Assembly: GCF_036182465.1 (NCBI RefSeq)
Contig: NZ_CP108081.1
Coordinates: 3,162,001 to 3,226,000 of the forward strand
Origin: Streptomyces sp. NBC_00258
GTDB lineage: Bacteria > Actinomycetota > Actinomycetes > Streptomycetales > Streptomycetaceae
Direction of reading: 5' to 3'
DNA: 64,000 nt
Shown here one piece after another: positions 24,241 through 32,712 of the stretch. The first letter of the stretch is position 1, and each line of letters opens with the position of its first letter. The position numbers and the translations under genes were made by a program. A model generated the notes under the pieces. That model did no database searches and was not told the DNA's origin. It worked only from the letters and a program-made list of their open reading frames with translations.

Positions 24241-24594
24241 ATGGACATTCTGGGAGCCACGCTGCGCATCTGCGTCGACGACCTGGAGACCTCGGTCCCC
24301 TTCTACGAGAAGCTGGCGGGCGCTCCGGCGCTCCGCTTCGAGCGCGGCGGGGTCTCCGTCGCCGCCGTCGGCTGCTTCCTGTTGATGAGCGGACCGGAGT
24401 CGGAGCTGGAGGTGCTCCGCAAGGTCTCTGCGACCATCGCGGTGACGGACGTCGACGAAGCCCACCGGGTGCTCACCGACTCGGGCGCCCATGTCGTGGC
24501 GGGCCCGGTGGCGACACCGGGCGGCCGCAACCTGATCGCGATGCACCCGGACGGTTACATCTACGAGTACGCGGACCGTCGCGCGGCCGAGTAG
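24241..24594 (+). CDS. VOC family (glyoxalase/bleomycin-resistance fold) protein
   Basis: The 117-residue protein is a single VOC beta-alpha-beta-beta-beta module pair: MDILGATLRICVDDLETSVP at the start, VAAVGCFLLMSGPESELE, DVDEAHRVLTDSGAHVVAGP, and LIAMHPDGYIYEYAD with the usual metal-ligand Glu. Relatives are glyoxalases, dioxygenases or drug-binding proteins; no substrate can be named. It starts at an ATG opposite the holin-like gene and ends one base from the convergent DUF5107 gene. Confidence 0.88.
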   Translation: MDILGATLRICVDDLETSVPFYEKLAGAPALRFERGGVSVAAVGCFLLMSGPESELEVLRKVSATIAVTDVDEAHRVLTDSGAHVVAGPVATPGGRNLIAMHPDGYIYEYADRRAAE

Positions 24595-24595
24595 G

Positions 24596-26581
24596 TCACC
24601 CGGCGCCGTCGGTGCCGGGCGGCCGCATCCGGAAGTCGTAGCGCTCCGGCAGGGGTTCGTCGGTGAGACGCGACCACGCCACGCCGATCGCCTCGGCGCC
24701 CTCACGCAGGTCGGCCACCTCGAAGCCCGCGTCGAAGACGGCGCGTGCCGCGTGCTTGTCGCCCTCGGCGAGCAGCAACTCCGCCTCGATCAGCCGGAAC
24801 CGGCCGCGTGCGCGGGTCGCCGGGCGCAGCCGCTCCCACACGGAGCGCGCGTCCGCCGTCCGCCGCACCGCGAGGAGCGCGGCGATCGCCTCCCGCCCGA
24901 GCGCGGCAGTGGCGGCCGTCCAGGCCTCCCCGTCGTCGCGCCGCTCCCGGCACAGGTCGTCGAAGGCTTCCGCGTACCGGTCGGCGGCCCGTTCCCGGTT
25001 GCCCGCGTCCTGGTCGGCGACGGCGAGGCAGCGCAGCAACGGCCAGAGGGACGGGGCGAGTTCCAGGGCCCGCTCCCAGCTGCGCACGGCTTGTGCCCGG
25101 TCGCCCCCGTGCCACTGGGCCACGCCCAGGTGGTACTCGGTGAGCGGCTTCGCGGGTGCCGTCTCCAGCATGTCCCGCCAGTGCCGGGCGACGAGCGTCT
25201 CCCCGGGCGGTCCCACCCGGCGCGGCTCCGGGAAGGCCCCGGACCGGAGCAGCTCCGCCCAGGGCGTCTGCGCGTCCCCGAGCGTGTCCTCCTCGAAGGG
25301 CGTGCCGGGCAACTTGAGGTCGCCGCGCAGGACTTCGAGCGCGCCCCAGCCGGATCCGACGGCCAGCACCTCACCGGGTTCGGTGTCGGCCGACGCCCGC
25401 CAGTCCTCGTACGCCGTCTCGAACTCCCCACGTGGCAGGACCTGTTGGAGCCGTTCCTCGACTCCGGAGCGTGCCGCGGCCCAGTCGGTGCCGTGCACGG
25501 TCTCCGCGTCGGCCGTCAGCGGTCCGTACGCCTCCAGCCATGCCACCTCGCTCTCCGCGTCGAGGCGGAGGTGTTCCAGCTGGGTGCGGGCGAGCCCGGC
25601 CTGGATCTCGCAGTAGCCGCCGGTGCCGGGCTCGGTGAGCCACTCCTGCCAGCGCCTCCCTCCGGTGCCGGATCCCCACACGAAGAGCTTGCGCCCGCGC
25701 AGCACGTCGGTGGACGTCTGCACGAGCCCCTGTCCCGTCTCGTCCAGGGCGGCGATCCAGCGCCGCTGCCCGTCGGGCACCTCGTAGAAGTAGTCGGCCG
25801 GGTACTCGCCTCGCAGCGGGTAGGTCCGGTCGGCGCCCTCGCACACCGGAACCGGCACCCGGCGCAGTCGGCGCTCGTACCCGAAGTGCCAGGCCTCCTC
25901 GGCGGGCGCGAGCACCCTGCGCTCCTCGGGGACGGCGGTGTTGGACCACCAGTACAGCGGCGCGGCCTTCTCGTGCGGATTGCGGACGCGTACGCCGACG
26001 TACAGGAAGTCGGAGCCCTCCGGCAGCCACAGGTCGACCTGGAACGGCAGGTCGCGCAGCCGTTCCCACTCCCACAGGCGCAGCATCTCGCCGCCGTCGG
26101 GCGCGGTGACGCGGGCCGCGTGCAGGGGCGCGCAGGCGAGGGCCGAGTGGCCGGTGGCGCCGATGTTCCATTCGATGCCGCCGGAGAACCAGGCGCCGTT
26201 GAGGGCGAAGTCGGCGGGCTGCAACACCGGGTTGCGGTAGAGGAGTTCACGGTCGGACGGCTTGTGGAAGAGGGACACGACACGGCCGCCGTAGCCGGGC
26301 AGCACGGTCGCGCGCAGCCGGTCGTTCTCGATGACGAGCGCCTCGACCTCGCGGAGTTCCCGCGTTCTCCCGTACCCGTCGCGGACGCGTTCGGGCAGGA
26401 GGCTGCGCAGCGGCTCGTAGCCGATCTGGCGGGCCATGTCGCGTGGCAGGCCCTCGCGTTCCCGCTCGTCCACGTGGTGCGTCTCGTCGAGCGGACGCAA
26501 CGGAGGAAGTGGGTTGCTGGGGCCCAACTCCGCGGCCGGCAGCGTCAGTACGTCACGTCGGATGGTCGTCACGTCGACCAT
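24596..26581 (-). CDS. DUF5107 and TPR domain protein
   Basis: The 661-residue protein has an N-terminal beta-rich domain of the DUF5107 / galactose-mutarotase-like superfamily (about residues 60-370: LRATVLPGYGGRVVSLFHK, NGAWFSGGIEWNIGATGHS) and a C-terminal helical TPR region (about 430-640: LTEYHLGVAQWHGGDRAQAV, SWERALELAPSLWPLLRCL). Homologues occur near carbohydrate-degradation genes and probably bind or modify sugars, but no catalytic activity is established. No signal peptide is present. The start at 26581 has a weak ribosome-binding site. It is followed upstream by the arginase-like gene. Confidence 0.82.
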   Translation of the reverse strand: MVDVTTIRRDVLTLPAAELGPSNPLPPLRPLDETHHVDEREREGLPRDMARQIGYEPLRSLLPERVRDGYGRTRELREVEALVIENDRLRATVLPGYGGRVVSLFHKPSDRELLYRNPVLQPADFALNGAWFSGGIEWNIGATGHSALACAPLHAARVTAPDGGEMLRLWEWERLRDLPFQVDLWLPEGSDFLYVGVRVRNPHEKAAPLYWWSNTAVPEERRVLAPAEEAWHFGYERRLRRVPVPVCEGADRTYPLRGEYPADYFYEVPDGQRRWIAALDETGQGLVQTSTDVLRGRKLFVWGSGTGGRRWQEWLTEPGTGGYCEIQAGLARTQLEHLRLDAESEVAWLEAYGPLTADAETVHGTDWAAARSGVEERLQQVLPRGEFETAYEDWRASADTEPGEVLAVGSGWGALEVLRGDLKLPGTPFEEDTLGDAQTPWAELLRSGAFPEPRRVGPPGETLVARHWRDMLETAPAKPLTEYHLGVAQWHGGDRAQAVRSWERALELAPSLWPLLRCLAVADQDAGNRERAADRYAEAFDDLCRERRDDGEAWTAATAALGREAIAALLAVRRTADARSVWERLRPATRARGRFRLIEAELLLAEGDKHAARAVFDAGFEVADLREGAEAIGVAWSRLTDEPLPERYDFRMRPPGTDGAG

Positions 26582-26621
26582 GGAACAGCGTGGACGGCGA
26601 GCCGACCAGGGGCACTCCCGG

Positions 26622-27530
26622 TCAGGATTGCGCAAAGGCCGCGACGACGATGTCGGCGAGCAGGGCGCCGGCGGTCCCGTCCGGGTCCAGGTCGGGGTCG
26701 TAGATGGTGACGTTGAAGCCGGCGCAGTGCGGCGAGTTCACCAACGGCCGCAGCAGCGCGGTCAGTTCGTCGGGCAGGAGTCCGCCGGGGTCGGGGCTGT
26801 CGACGGCGGGCATCACGGACGGATCGAGCACATCGGCGTCGAGGTGCACCCAGAAGCCGTCCAGCTCCGGCACGTCGAAGGCCTGGGCGGTGGCCCGGGC
26901 CAGGGCGTCGGCGCCCCACTCGCGCACGTCGCCGACGGTCACCGTGGGGATCTTCAGTGCGGCGAGTTCGGCCCGGTCCTCCTCGAACTCGTCCCGGATC
27001 CCGAAGAACCGCACGTCCTCGTCCCGCAGATAGGGCTTCAGCCCCTCCAGGTCCGTGAGGTCGTCCTGCCCTCGCCCGGTCGCCAGGGCCACCTCCTCGC
27101 CGCCCGCCGCGCCGACCCTCTCGGAGTTGCCCGGGTGCCGGAAGTCGTGGGAGGCGTCCACCGCCACGAGCCCGTACCGGCCGATCCGCCGCAGCGCGAG
27201 CGAGGCGCCGAGCTGGATGGAACAGTCGCCGCCGAGCACGACGGGCAGTTCCCCGGCCCGTACGTGCCCTTCGATGCGGTCGGCGAGCGTGCGCGTGTAG
27301 GTGGCGATCGCGGCGGCGTTGAAGACACCGTCGCCCTCCTGCCAGTCGCCCCGGTCGTAGCGCGGCGGTACGACCACACCGCCCTCCAGGGCGTGCAGCC
27401 GCTGCACGATCCGCTGCTCGCGCAGGGCCCCGGCGAGCTTGTAGCAGCCGGGGACCGTACCCGGAGCCGGTGGGCGAAGGCCCAGGTTCGACGGGGCGTC
27501 CAGGACGACAAGGTTCCGGATGGGACTCAT
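26622..27530 (-). CDS. Arginase family protein with altered metal ligands
   Basis: The 302-residue protein has the ureohydrolase fold: PVVLGGDCSIQLGASLA, GLVAVDASHDFRHPGN, and HLDADVLDPSVMPAVDSPDP with PGG. In canonical arginases the first motif is GGDHS and the second DAHxD; here the His of GGDH is Cys and the second motif reads DASHD, while both Asp of the third motif are kept. The manganese site is therefore likely changed, and the substrate may be a guanidino or formimino compound other than arginine. It overlaps the GNAT gene by ATGA, so the two are coupled. Confidence 0.87.
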   Translation of the reverse strand: MSPIRNLVVLDAPSNLGLRPPAPGTVPGCYKLAGALREQRIVQRLHALEGGVVVPPRYDRGDWQEGDGVFNAAAIATYTRTLADRIEGHVRAGELPVVLGGDCSIQLGASLALRRIGRYGLVAVDASHDFRHPGNSERVGAAGGEEVALATGRGQDDLTDLEGLKPYLRDEDVRFFGIRDEFEEDRAELAALKIPTVTVGDVREWGADALARATAQAFDVPELDGFWVHLDADVLDPSVMPAVDSPDPGGLLPDELTALLRPLVNSPHCAGFNVTIYDPDLDPDGTAGALLADIVVAAFAQS

Positions 27531-28072
27531 GTTCGAATCATATCGGCGGTGATGGCCCAGCGTTCATGGTCCCGCCAGGCCCCGTCGATGAAGAGGAAAT
27601 CCGGCGAGAAGCCCTCAAGACGGAAGCCGCAGCGGCGGGCCAGGGCGATCGACGCGGCGTTGTCCGGCTGGACGTTGATCTCCAGCCGGTGCAGTCCGAG
27701 CCCGCCGAACGCGTACCGCACCACCAGGTCGAGTCCCTCCCCCATCAGTCCGCGCCCGGCCGCGTGCGCGAAGGCCCCGTAGCCGAGCGCCCCGCACTGG
27801 AAGGCGCCCTCCACGATGTTGTTGATGTTGATGAACCCGGCGATCCCTCCGCCGTCCCGCTCACAGACGAGGAACCCGGCCTTGGTCGGATCCTCGATCA
27901 GCCGTCCCGCGTACGAGGTGTAGGCGGCGGCATTGGCCGGCGGGAACAGCCAGGGCTGGTGCAGCGCCTTGCTCTCGCGCGCCCGGGCGATGAACTCGGC
28001 ACTGTCCTCGTGGGTGTAGTGGCGTATCCCCACGCGGGAACCTTCGGCGAGGTATTCGGTAACGCCATGCAT
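27527..28072 (-). CDS. GNAT N-acetyltransferase (RimJ/RimL-like)
   Basis: The 181-residue protein matches the RimL-type GNAT family: REGs such as IRHYTHEDSAEFIARARESK, GGIAGFININNIVEGAFQCG, the acetyl-CoA loop HAAGRGLMGEGLDLVVRYAF (variant of Q/RxxGxG/A), and INVQPDNAASIALARRCGFR. Targets of such enzymes are N-terminal Ala/Ser of ribosomal proteins or small amines. It is the first gene of a coupled pair with the arginase-like protein, so the substrate may be an amine related to the arginase pathway (inference). The ATG at 28072 is clear. Confidence 0.9.
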   Translation of the reverse strand: MHGVTEYLAEGSRVGIRHYTHEDSAEFIARARESKALHQPWLFPPANAAAYTSYAGRLIEDPTKAGFLVCERDGGGIAGFININNIVEGAFQCGALGYGAFAHAAGRGLMGEGLDLVVRYAFGGLGLHRLEINVQPDNAASIALARRCGFRLEGFSPDFLFIDGAWRDHERWAITADMIRT

Positions 28073-28093
28073 CCCGTTACGGTACGCGGCCGG

Positions 28094-28339
28094 TCAGCTT
28101 CGGCGCTTCATGAAGTACGCCCCGCACAGCGCGCCGATCACCGTCGTGCCGAGGAGTGCCATCCACAGGGGCATGGTGACCTCGGGGATCAGCAGGCGGA
28201 TCTTGGTGGCGCGGGTGTTCTCGAAGATGAAGATCAGCGCGAGCACGGCGAGCGCGATGACGGACACCCGCCCGGGCGTCATCAGATTCCCGCCGCCTGC
28301 CTTGCCGCCACCGCTGCTCTCCGAGGTCTTCGGGCTCAT
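28094..28339 (-). CDS. LapA/DUF1049-like small membrane protein
   Basis: The 81-residue protein has a Gly/Ser-rich N-terminus and two transmembrane helices (VSVIALAVLALIFIFENTRA and LWMALLGTTVIGALCGAYFM) ending in KRRS. The ENT..T..RL pattern between helices is that of LapA-domain (DUF1049) proteins, of unknown role at the membrane. It lies between the GNAT gene and the LD-carboxypeptidase gene on the same strand. Confidence 0.82.
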   Translation of the reverse strand: MSPKTSESSGGGKAGGGNLMTPGRVSVIALAVLALIFIFENTRATKIRLLIPEVTMPLWMALLGTTVIGALCGAYFMKRRS

Positions 28340-28453
28340 GCGACCAGGATGGGCTCGGGGGCGGGGGTCACGCGCGGTGAGAGGTTCCTCCGGGTGAGGC
28401 GCGGGGCCACAGGGGTGACTCGGCCGTCATGGTCCTCGCGGCCGTCACCGGCG

Positions 28454-29377
28454 TCAGGCCAGCGCGGGCACGTCCAGTGTCAGCGTCCCCGCATCGGCGT
28501 CCAGCTCCGCCGGCACCCCGAAGGGGACCGTCAGCGCCCCCTCGCAGTGCCCGAAGCCGAACTCCTCGGCGATCGGCACCCCGAGCCCGCCGAGCCGGTC
28601 GAGGGCGAGGGCCCTGATCCGGTCGTACGGGTCGCACCGCTCCCAGGAGCCGAGCAGGACCCCGGTGATGCCGTCGAGCCAGCCGGCGCGCAGGAGTTGG
28701 GTGAGGTAGCGGTCCAGGCGGTAGGTCTCCTCGTGCACGTCCTCCAGGCAGAGGAGGCCGCCGCGTGCCGAGGGCCGGGCGTGGGGTGTGCCGAGGTCGG
28801 CGGCGAGCAGGCTGAGGCAGCCGCCGAGGAGGACGCCCCTGGCCCGCCCCGGCACCAGCGCCCGTCCGGACGAGATGAGAGTCCGCACTGACTCCGGTTC
28901 GAAGAGAGTCGCCCGCAGATGCTCCTGGGCGCGGGCGTTCTTGACGAAGTCGATGCCCGCGGCCATCGGCCCGTGCAGTGTCACGAGCCCCAGCCGCGTC
29001 GCGAAGGCCTCGTGCAGGGCCGTGATGTCGCTGAAGCCGAGGAACACCTTGGGGCCGGCGGCCCGCAGCGCGTCCCAGTCGAGCAGTTCGGCCATGCGCT
29101 GCACGCCGTAGCCGCCGCGGGCGCACAGCACGGCGTCCACGGCCGGGTCGCACCAGGCGGACTGGAGGTCGGCGGCCCGGTCGGCGTCGGTGCCCGCCAG
29201 ATAGTCGAACGTGCCGTGCCGGTCGAGGACATGGGGCGCCACGACCGGGTCCAGGTCCCAGCCGCGCAGGATGTCGAGGCCCGCCTGCAGCCGCTCCTCG
29301 GGCACGGGACCGCTCGGCGCGACGACGGCGACACGGGCTCCGGGAGCCAGCCGCCGGGGTCGCACGAGTCCGATCAC
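28454..29377 (-). CDS. S66 family LD-carboxypeptidase
   Basis: The 307-residue protein belongs to peptidase family S66 (LdcA/MccF): VAVVAPSGPVPEERL at the N-terminus, ARGGYGVQRMAELLDWDALR, nucleophile Ser in FLGFSDITALHEAF, and the C-terminal half with GVLLGGCLSLLAADLGTP and the Glu/His region EEFGFGHCEGALTVPFG. LdcA releases D-Ala from L,D-linked murein tetrapeptides during cell-wall recycling; MccF cleaves microcin C-like adducts. The start is GTG at 29377, overlapping the S9 peptidase stop. As last gene of a four-peptidase operon, wall-peptide breakdown is the best guess. Confidence 0.9.
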   Translation of the reverse strand: MIGLVRPRRLAPGARVAVVAPSGPVPEERLQAGLDILRGWDLDPVVAPHVLDRHGTFDYLAGTDADRAADLQSAWCDPAVDAVLCARGGYGVQRMAELLDWDALRAAGPKVFLGFSDITALHEAFATRLGLVTLHGPMAAGIDFVKNARAQEHLRATLFEPESVRTLISSGRALVPGRARGVLLGGCLSLLAADLGTPHARPSARGGLLCLEDVHEETYRLDRYLTQLLRAGWLDGITGVLLGSWERCDPYDRIRALALDRLGGLGVPIAEEFGFGHCEGALTVPFGVPAELDADAGTLTLDVPALA

Positions 29378-31353
29378 TTGGCGAGCTCCAGCGTGGGGAC
29401 GCCTGGCGGGTTCAGGCCGAACACCTGGGCGTACAGAGAGAGTTCGGACTCAAGGGCCCGCACCATCGTGTCGGCCCGCCGGAAGCCGTGGCCCTCGCCC
29501 TCGAAGGCGATGTAAGCGTGCGGCAGCGGCCGGGCCCGCTCCTCCATCCTGGCCAGGAAACGCTCGCACTGCGCGGGCGGGCAGATGACGTCGTCGAGAC
29601 CCTGGAGGAGCAGGAAGGGCACGGTGACGCGGTCGGCGTGCTCGGTGGGCGAGCGCTCGGCGTACCGTCCGGGGACCTCGGCGAGCGGTCCGACCAGGGT
29701 CTCCAAGTACTGGGACTCGAAGTCGTGGGTCTCGCCCGTGCCCCAGCCCGCCAGGTCGAGGATGGGGTAGAGGATGGTCCCGCAGGCGTACACATCAGTG
29801 CTCACCAGGGACGCGGCCGTGGTCCAGCCGCCCGCGCTGCCACCGCGGACGGCGAGCCGGTCGCGGTCGGCGGTGCCCTCCTCGGCGAGGGCGAGCGCGA
29901 CGGCCGCGCAGTCCTCGACGTCCACGACACCCCACTGCTCGCGCAGCCGGTTGCGGTACTCACGGCCGTACCCGGTGGATCCGCCGTAGTTGACCTCGGC
30001 GACCCCGATGCCGCGCGAGGTGAAGTACGCGATCTGCAGGTCGAGGACGAGCGGGGCGCGACCGGTGGGGCCGCCGTGCGCCCAGACGACGTACGGCGGG
30101 AGTTCGTCGCCGGGGGCGACATGGCCGGGGTGGTGCGGCGGGTAGATGTGCGCGTGGATCTCTCGCCCGGCGGGCCCGCTGAACGTACGGATCTGCGGTT
30201 CCGGGTAGTAGGCGGGGTCCACCGGGTCGTCGTGCGGGGCACCGACGACCCGTGCCCGGCCGGTGCGGGCGTCCAGTTCGACGACCTCGTAGGCGCTGCG
30301 CGGGCTGGCCGCGACGGCGGCGACCCGGCTGCCGTCGGCGGCGAGTGTGGCCGCGTACTCGGTCCAGGGTCCGGCCGCGTCGACGACCTCGCCGGTCTCC
30401 GGGTCGAGGATGCCGAGCGCGGTGGCGCCCCGGCCGTGGACGACGGCGATGAGTCCGCTCTCCAGTGGCGCGAACCAGCGCCGCCCGACCGTCCACAGCG
30501 GCCCGGCGAACTCCTCCTCGCGGGTGCAGACGGCCTCGCCGTCGCGGTAGAGGTTCCACCAGCCGGATCGGTCGCTCGCGTACAGCAGGGTGCCGTCGGC
30601 GGACCAGTCGGCCTGGGCGATCGCCTCGTCCGGGCCGCCGGCCGCCCTCCGAGGGGCCCGCAGCGTGCCGTCGGGGCCGACGTCGGCCACCATCAGTTCG
30701 GTCCCGTCCCACGGCATCCGCGGGTGGTCCCAGCCCAGCCAGACCGCGCGCAGCCCGTCGGGCGAGATGCGCGGGCCGGTGACGAACCGGTGCTGTCCGT
30801 CGGTGAGTTCACGTACCGCGTCCTGGTCCCGCGCGGCAGAACCGTCCAGCGGGACCGCGGCGACGACCCGCCGCACGTCGGTCGGCCCGTCGCCGGTGAA
30901 CTCCTCCAGCACGCACCAGACCTCGCCGAGTTCGAGATGCATCTGCGGGTCCACCCACCGCAGTCCGCCGCCCACCGGCGACACGGGTGTCAGGGGGCGT
31001 GGCTCCTTGTCGGGGCGGGCGGGCTCGTACGCGTACAGCCGCTGGTCGGCGAAGTTGACGAAGACCACCAGCGCGCCGTCCTCGCCGACCGCCCCGGCCC
31101 AGGGGTGTCCGCCGTACTCCATGACGCGGCTGCGCACGTTCCACGGAGCGGGCAGCACGGTCTCCTCGGTGCCGTCGGCGAGGCGGCGCACCAGGGCACG
31201 GCGGCCGCCCTCGGTGGGCCGGGGCTCGGTCCACCAGACCTCGTCGCCGACGAAGCCGACGAAGTCGGGGTGTCCGTCGCGCGCGGCGGCGAGCGACGCG
31301 TCGATGGGCGAGGGCCAGGAACCGTAGGCCAGGGTCTGCACGATGTCCCCCAT
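29374..31353 (-). CDS. S9 family prolyl oligopeptidase-like peptidase
   Basis: The 659-residue protein has a seven-bladed beta-propeller domain (about 1-400) and a C-terminal alpha/beta hydrolase domain (about 400-659) with nucleophile AVRGGSAGGWTTAASLV, Asp in LQGLDDVICPPAQ and His in FEGEGHGFR. Relatives are dipeptidyl- or acylaminoacyl-peptidases that act on short peptides in the cytosol; there is no signal peptide. It starts with ATG at 31353, six bases after the M20 stop, and overlaps the S66 gene by GTGA. It is the third gene in the operon M55-M20-S9-S66. Confidence 0.92.
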   Translation of the reverse strand: MGDIVQTLAYGSWPSPIDASLAAARDGHPDFVGFVGDEVWWTEPRPTEGGRRALVRRLADGTEETVLPAPWNVRSRVMEYGGHPWAGAVGEDGALVVFVNFADQRLYAYEPARPDKEPRPLTPVSPVGGGLRWVDPQMHLELGEVWCVLEEFTGDGPTDVRRVVAAVPLDGSAARDQDAVRELTDGQHRFVTGPRISPDGLRAVWLGWDHPRMPWDGTELMVADVGPDGTLRAPRRAAGGPDEAIAQADWSADGTLLYASDRSGWWNLYRDGEAVCTREEEFAGPLWTVGRRWFAPLESGLIAVVHGRGATALGILDPETGEVVDAAGPWTEYAATLAADGSRVAAVAASPRSAYEVVELDARTGRARVVGAPHDDPVDPAYYPEPQIRTFSGPAGREIHAHIYPPHHPGHVAPGDELPPYVVWAHGGPTGRAPLVLDLQIAYFTSRGIGVAEVNYGGSTGYGREYRNRLREQWGVVDVEDCAAVALALAEEGTADRDRLAVRGGSAGGWTTAASLVSTDVYACGTILYPILDLAGWGTGETHDFESQYLETLVGPLAEVPGRYAERSPTEHADRVTVPFLLLQGLDDVICPPAQCERFLARMEERARPLPHAYIAFEGEGHGFRRADTMVRALESELSLYAQVFGLNPPGVPTLELAK

Positions 31354-31359
31354 TCTTCC

Positions 31360-32712
31360 CTAGGCCGTGCGCAGAAAGCGGTCGAGTACCCGGACGCCGA
31401 AGTGCAGCGCCTCGACGGGCACACGTTCGTCGACCCCGTGGAAGAGGGCCTGGTAGTCGAAGCCCGGCGGGAGCTTCAGCGGCGCGAATCCGTATCCGGT
31501 GATGCCGAGGCGCGAGAACTGCTTGGCGTCCGTACCGCCCGACATGCAGTACGGCACGACATGCCCCTCGGGCGCGAACTCCTCGACGGCGGCACGCATG
31601 TTGGCGTACGTCGTCGAGTCCACCGGCGCCTGCAGGGCCACCTCGCGGTGGTGGAACTCCCACTCCACGTCCGGACCGGTGAGCCGGTCAAGGGTCGCGC
31701 GGAACTCGTCCTCGGTGCCGGGCAGATAGCGTCCGTCCACGTGGGCGACGGCCTCCCCGGGAATCACGTTGACCTTGTAACCGGCGTTCAGCATGGTGGG
31801 GTTGGCGCTGTTGCGCACGGTGGACTCGACGAGCGAGGCCGCGGGACCGAGCTTGTGCAGCAGGGCGTCGACGTCGTTGAAGTCGGGCTCGATGCCGTAC
31901 AGCGCGGCCATCTCGGTGAGCGCGGCGCGGACCGTCGGGGTGAGCCGTACGGGCCACTCGTGGGCGCCGATCCGCGCGATCGCCGCGGCGAGCCGGGTCA
32001 CCGAGTTCTCCCGGTTCACCTTGGAGCCGTGGCCGGCCCGGCCGCGTGCGGTGAGCTTCAGCCAGCCGGTGCCGCGCTCGCCCGCCGCGACGGGGTACAG
32101 CTCGCGGCCGGAGCCGTCGTGGAAGGTGAAGGCACCGGACTCGCTGATGCCCTCGGTGCACCCCTCGAAGAGCCCCGGATGCTCGTCGGCGAGGAAGCCC
32201 GAGCCGTCCTCGGCGCTCGCCTCCTCGTCCGCGGTGAAGGCGATCACGATGTCACGCCGGGGGCGCACGCCCGCGCGGGCCCACTGCCGTACGACCGCGA
32301 GGATCATCGCGTCCATGTTCTTCATGTCGACCGCGCCCCGGCCCCAGACGACCCCGTCGCGGATCTCCCCGGAGAACGGATCCACGCTCCAGTCCTCCGC
32401 CTGCGCCGGTACGACGTCCAGGTGACCGTGGACGAGCAGCGCGTCGGCGGAGGGGTCGGTGCCTTCCAGGCGCGCGACGACGTTCGCACGCCCCTTCGTG
32501 CGCTCCAGGAGCGTCGGCTCCAGACCCGCCTCGGCGAGCAGCGCGGCCGCGTACTCGGCTGCCGGCCGCTCCTGGCAGTCACCGCCGCCGCGGTTCGTGG
32601 TGTCGATCCGGATGAGGTCGGAGGTGAACCGGACGACCTCGTCCAGGGCCTGCCCGTCGACCGAGCCCTCCCTGGCCGTGTGCTCGTCGGTCGCGCTCTT
32701 GTTGTCAGCCAT
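31360..32712 (-). CDS. M20/M25/M40 family metallopeptidase
   Basis: The 450-residue enzyme shows M20 metal ligands: LLVHGHLDVVPA, GRGAVDMKNMDAM, general base ADEEASAEDGSG, GISESGAFTF, and final His in ALFHGVDERVPV. The dimerisation domain is inserted at about 215-330. Relatives are carboxypeptidases, dipeptidases or aminoacylases acting on small peptides. The ATG at 32712 lies eight bases before the stop of the M55 gene, and the S9 gene starts six bases after its end, so it is translated as part of the peptidase operon. Confidence 0.93.
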   Translation of the reverse strand: MADNKSATDEHTAREGSVDGQALDEVVRFTSDLIRIDTTNRGGGDCQERPAAEYAAALLAEAGLEPTLLERTKGRANVVARLEGTDPSADALLVHGHLDVVPAQAEDWSVDPFSGEIRDGVVWGRGAVDMKNMDAMILAVVRQWARAGVRPRRDIVIAFTADEEASAEDGSGFLADEHPGLFEGCTEGISESGAFTFHDGSGRELYPVAAGERGTGWLKLTARGRAGHGSKVNRENSVTRLAAAIARIGAHEWPVRLTPTVRAALTEMAALYGIEPDFNDVDALLHKLGPAASLVESTVRNSANPTMLNAGYKVNVIPGEAVAHVDGRYLPGTEDEFRATLDRLTGPDVEWEFHHREVALQAPVDSTTYANMRAAVEEFAPEGHVVPYCMSGGTDAKQFSRLGITGYGFAPLKLPPGFDYQALFHGVDERVPVEALHFGVRVLDRFLRTA

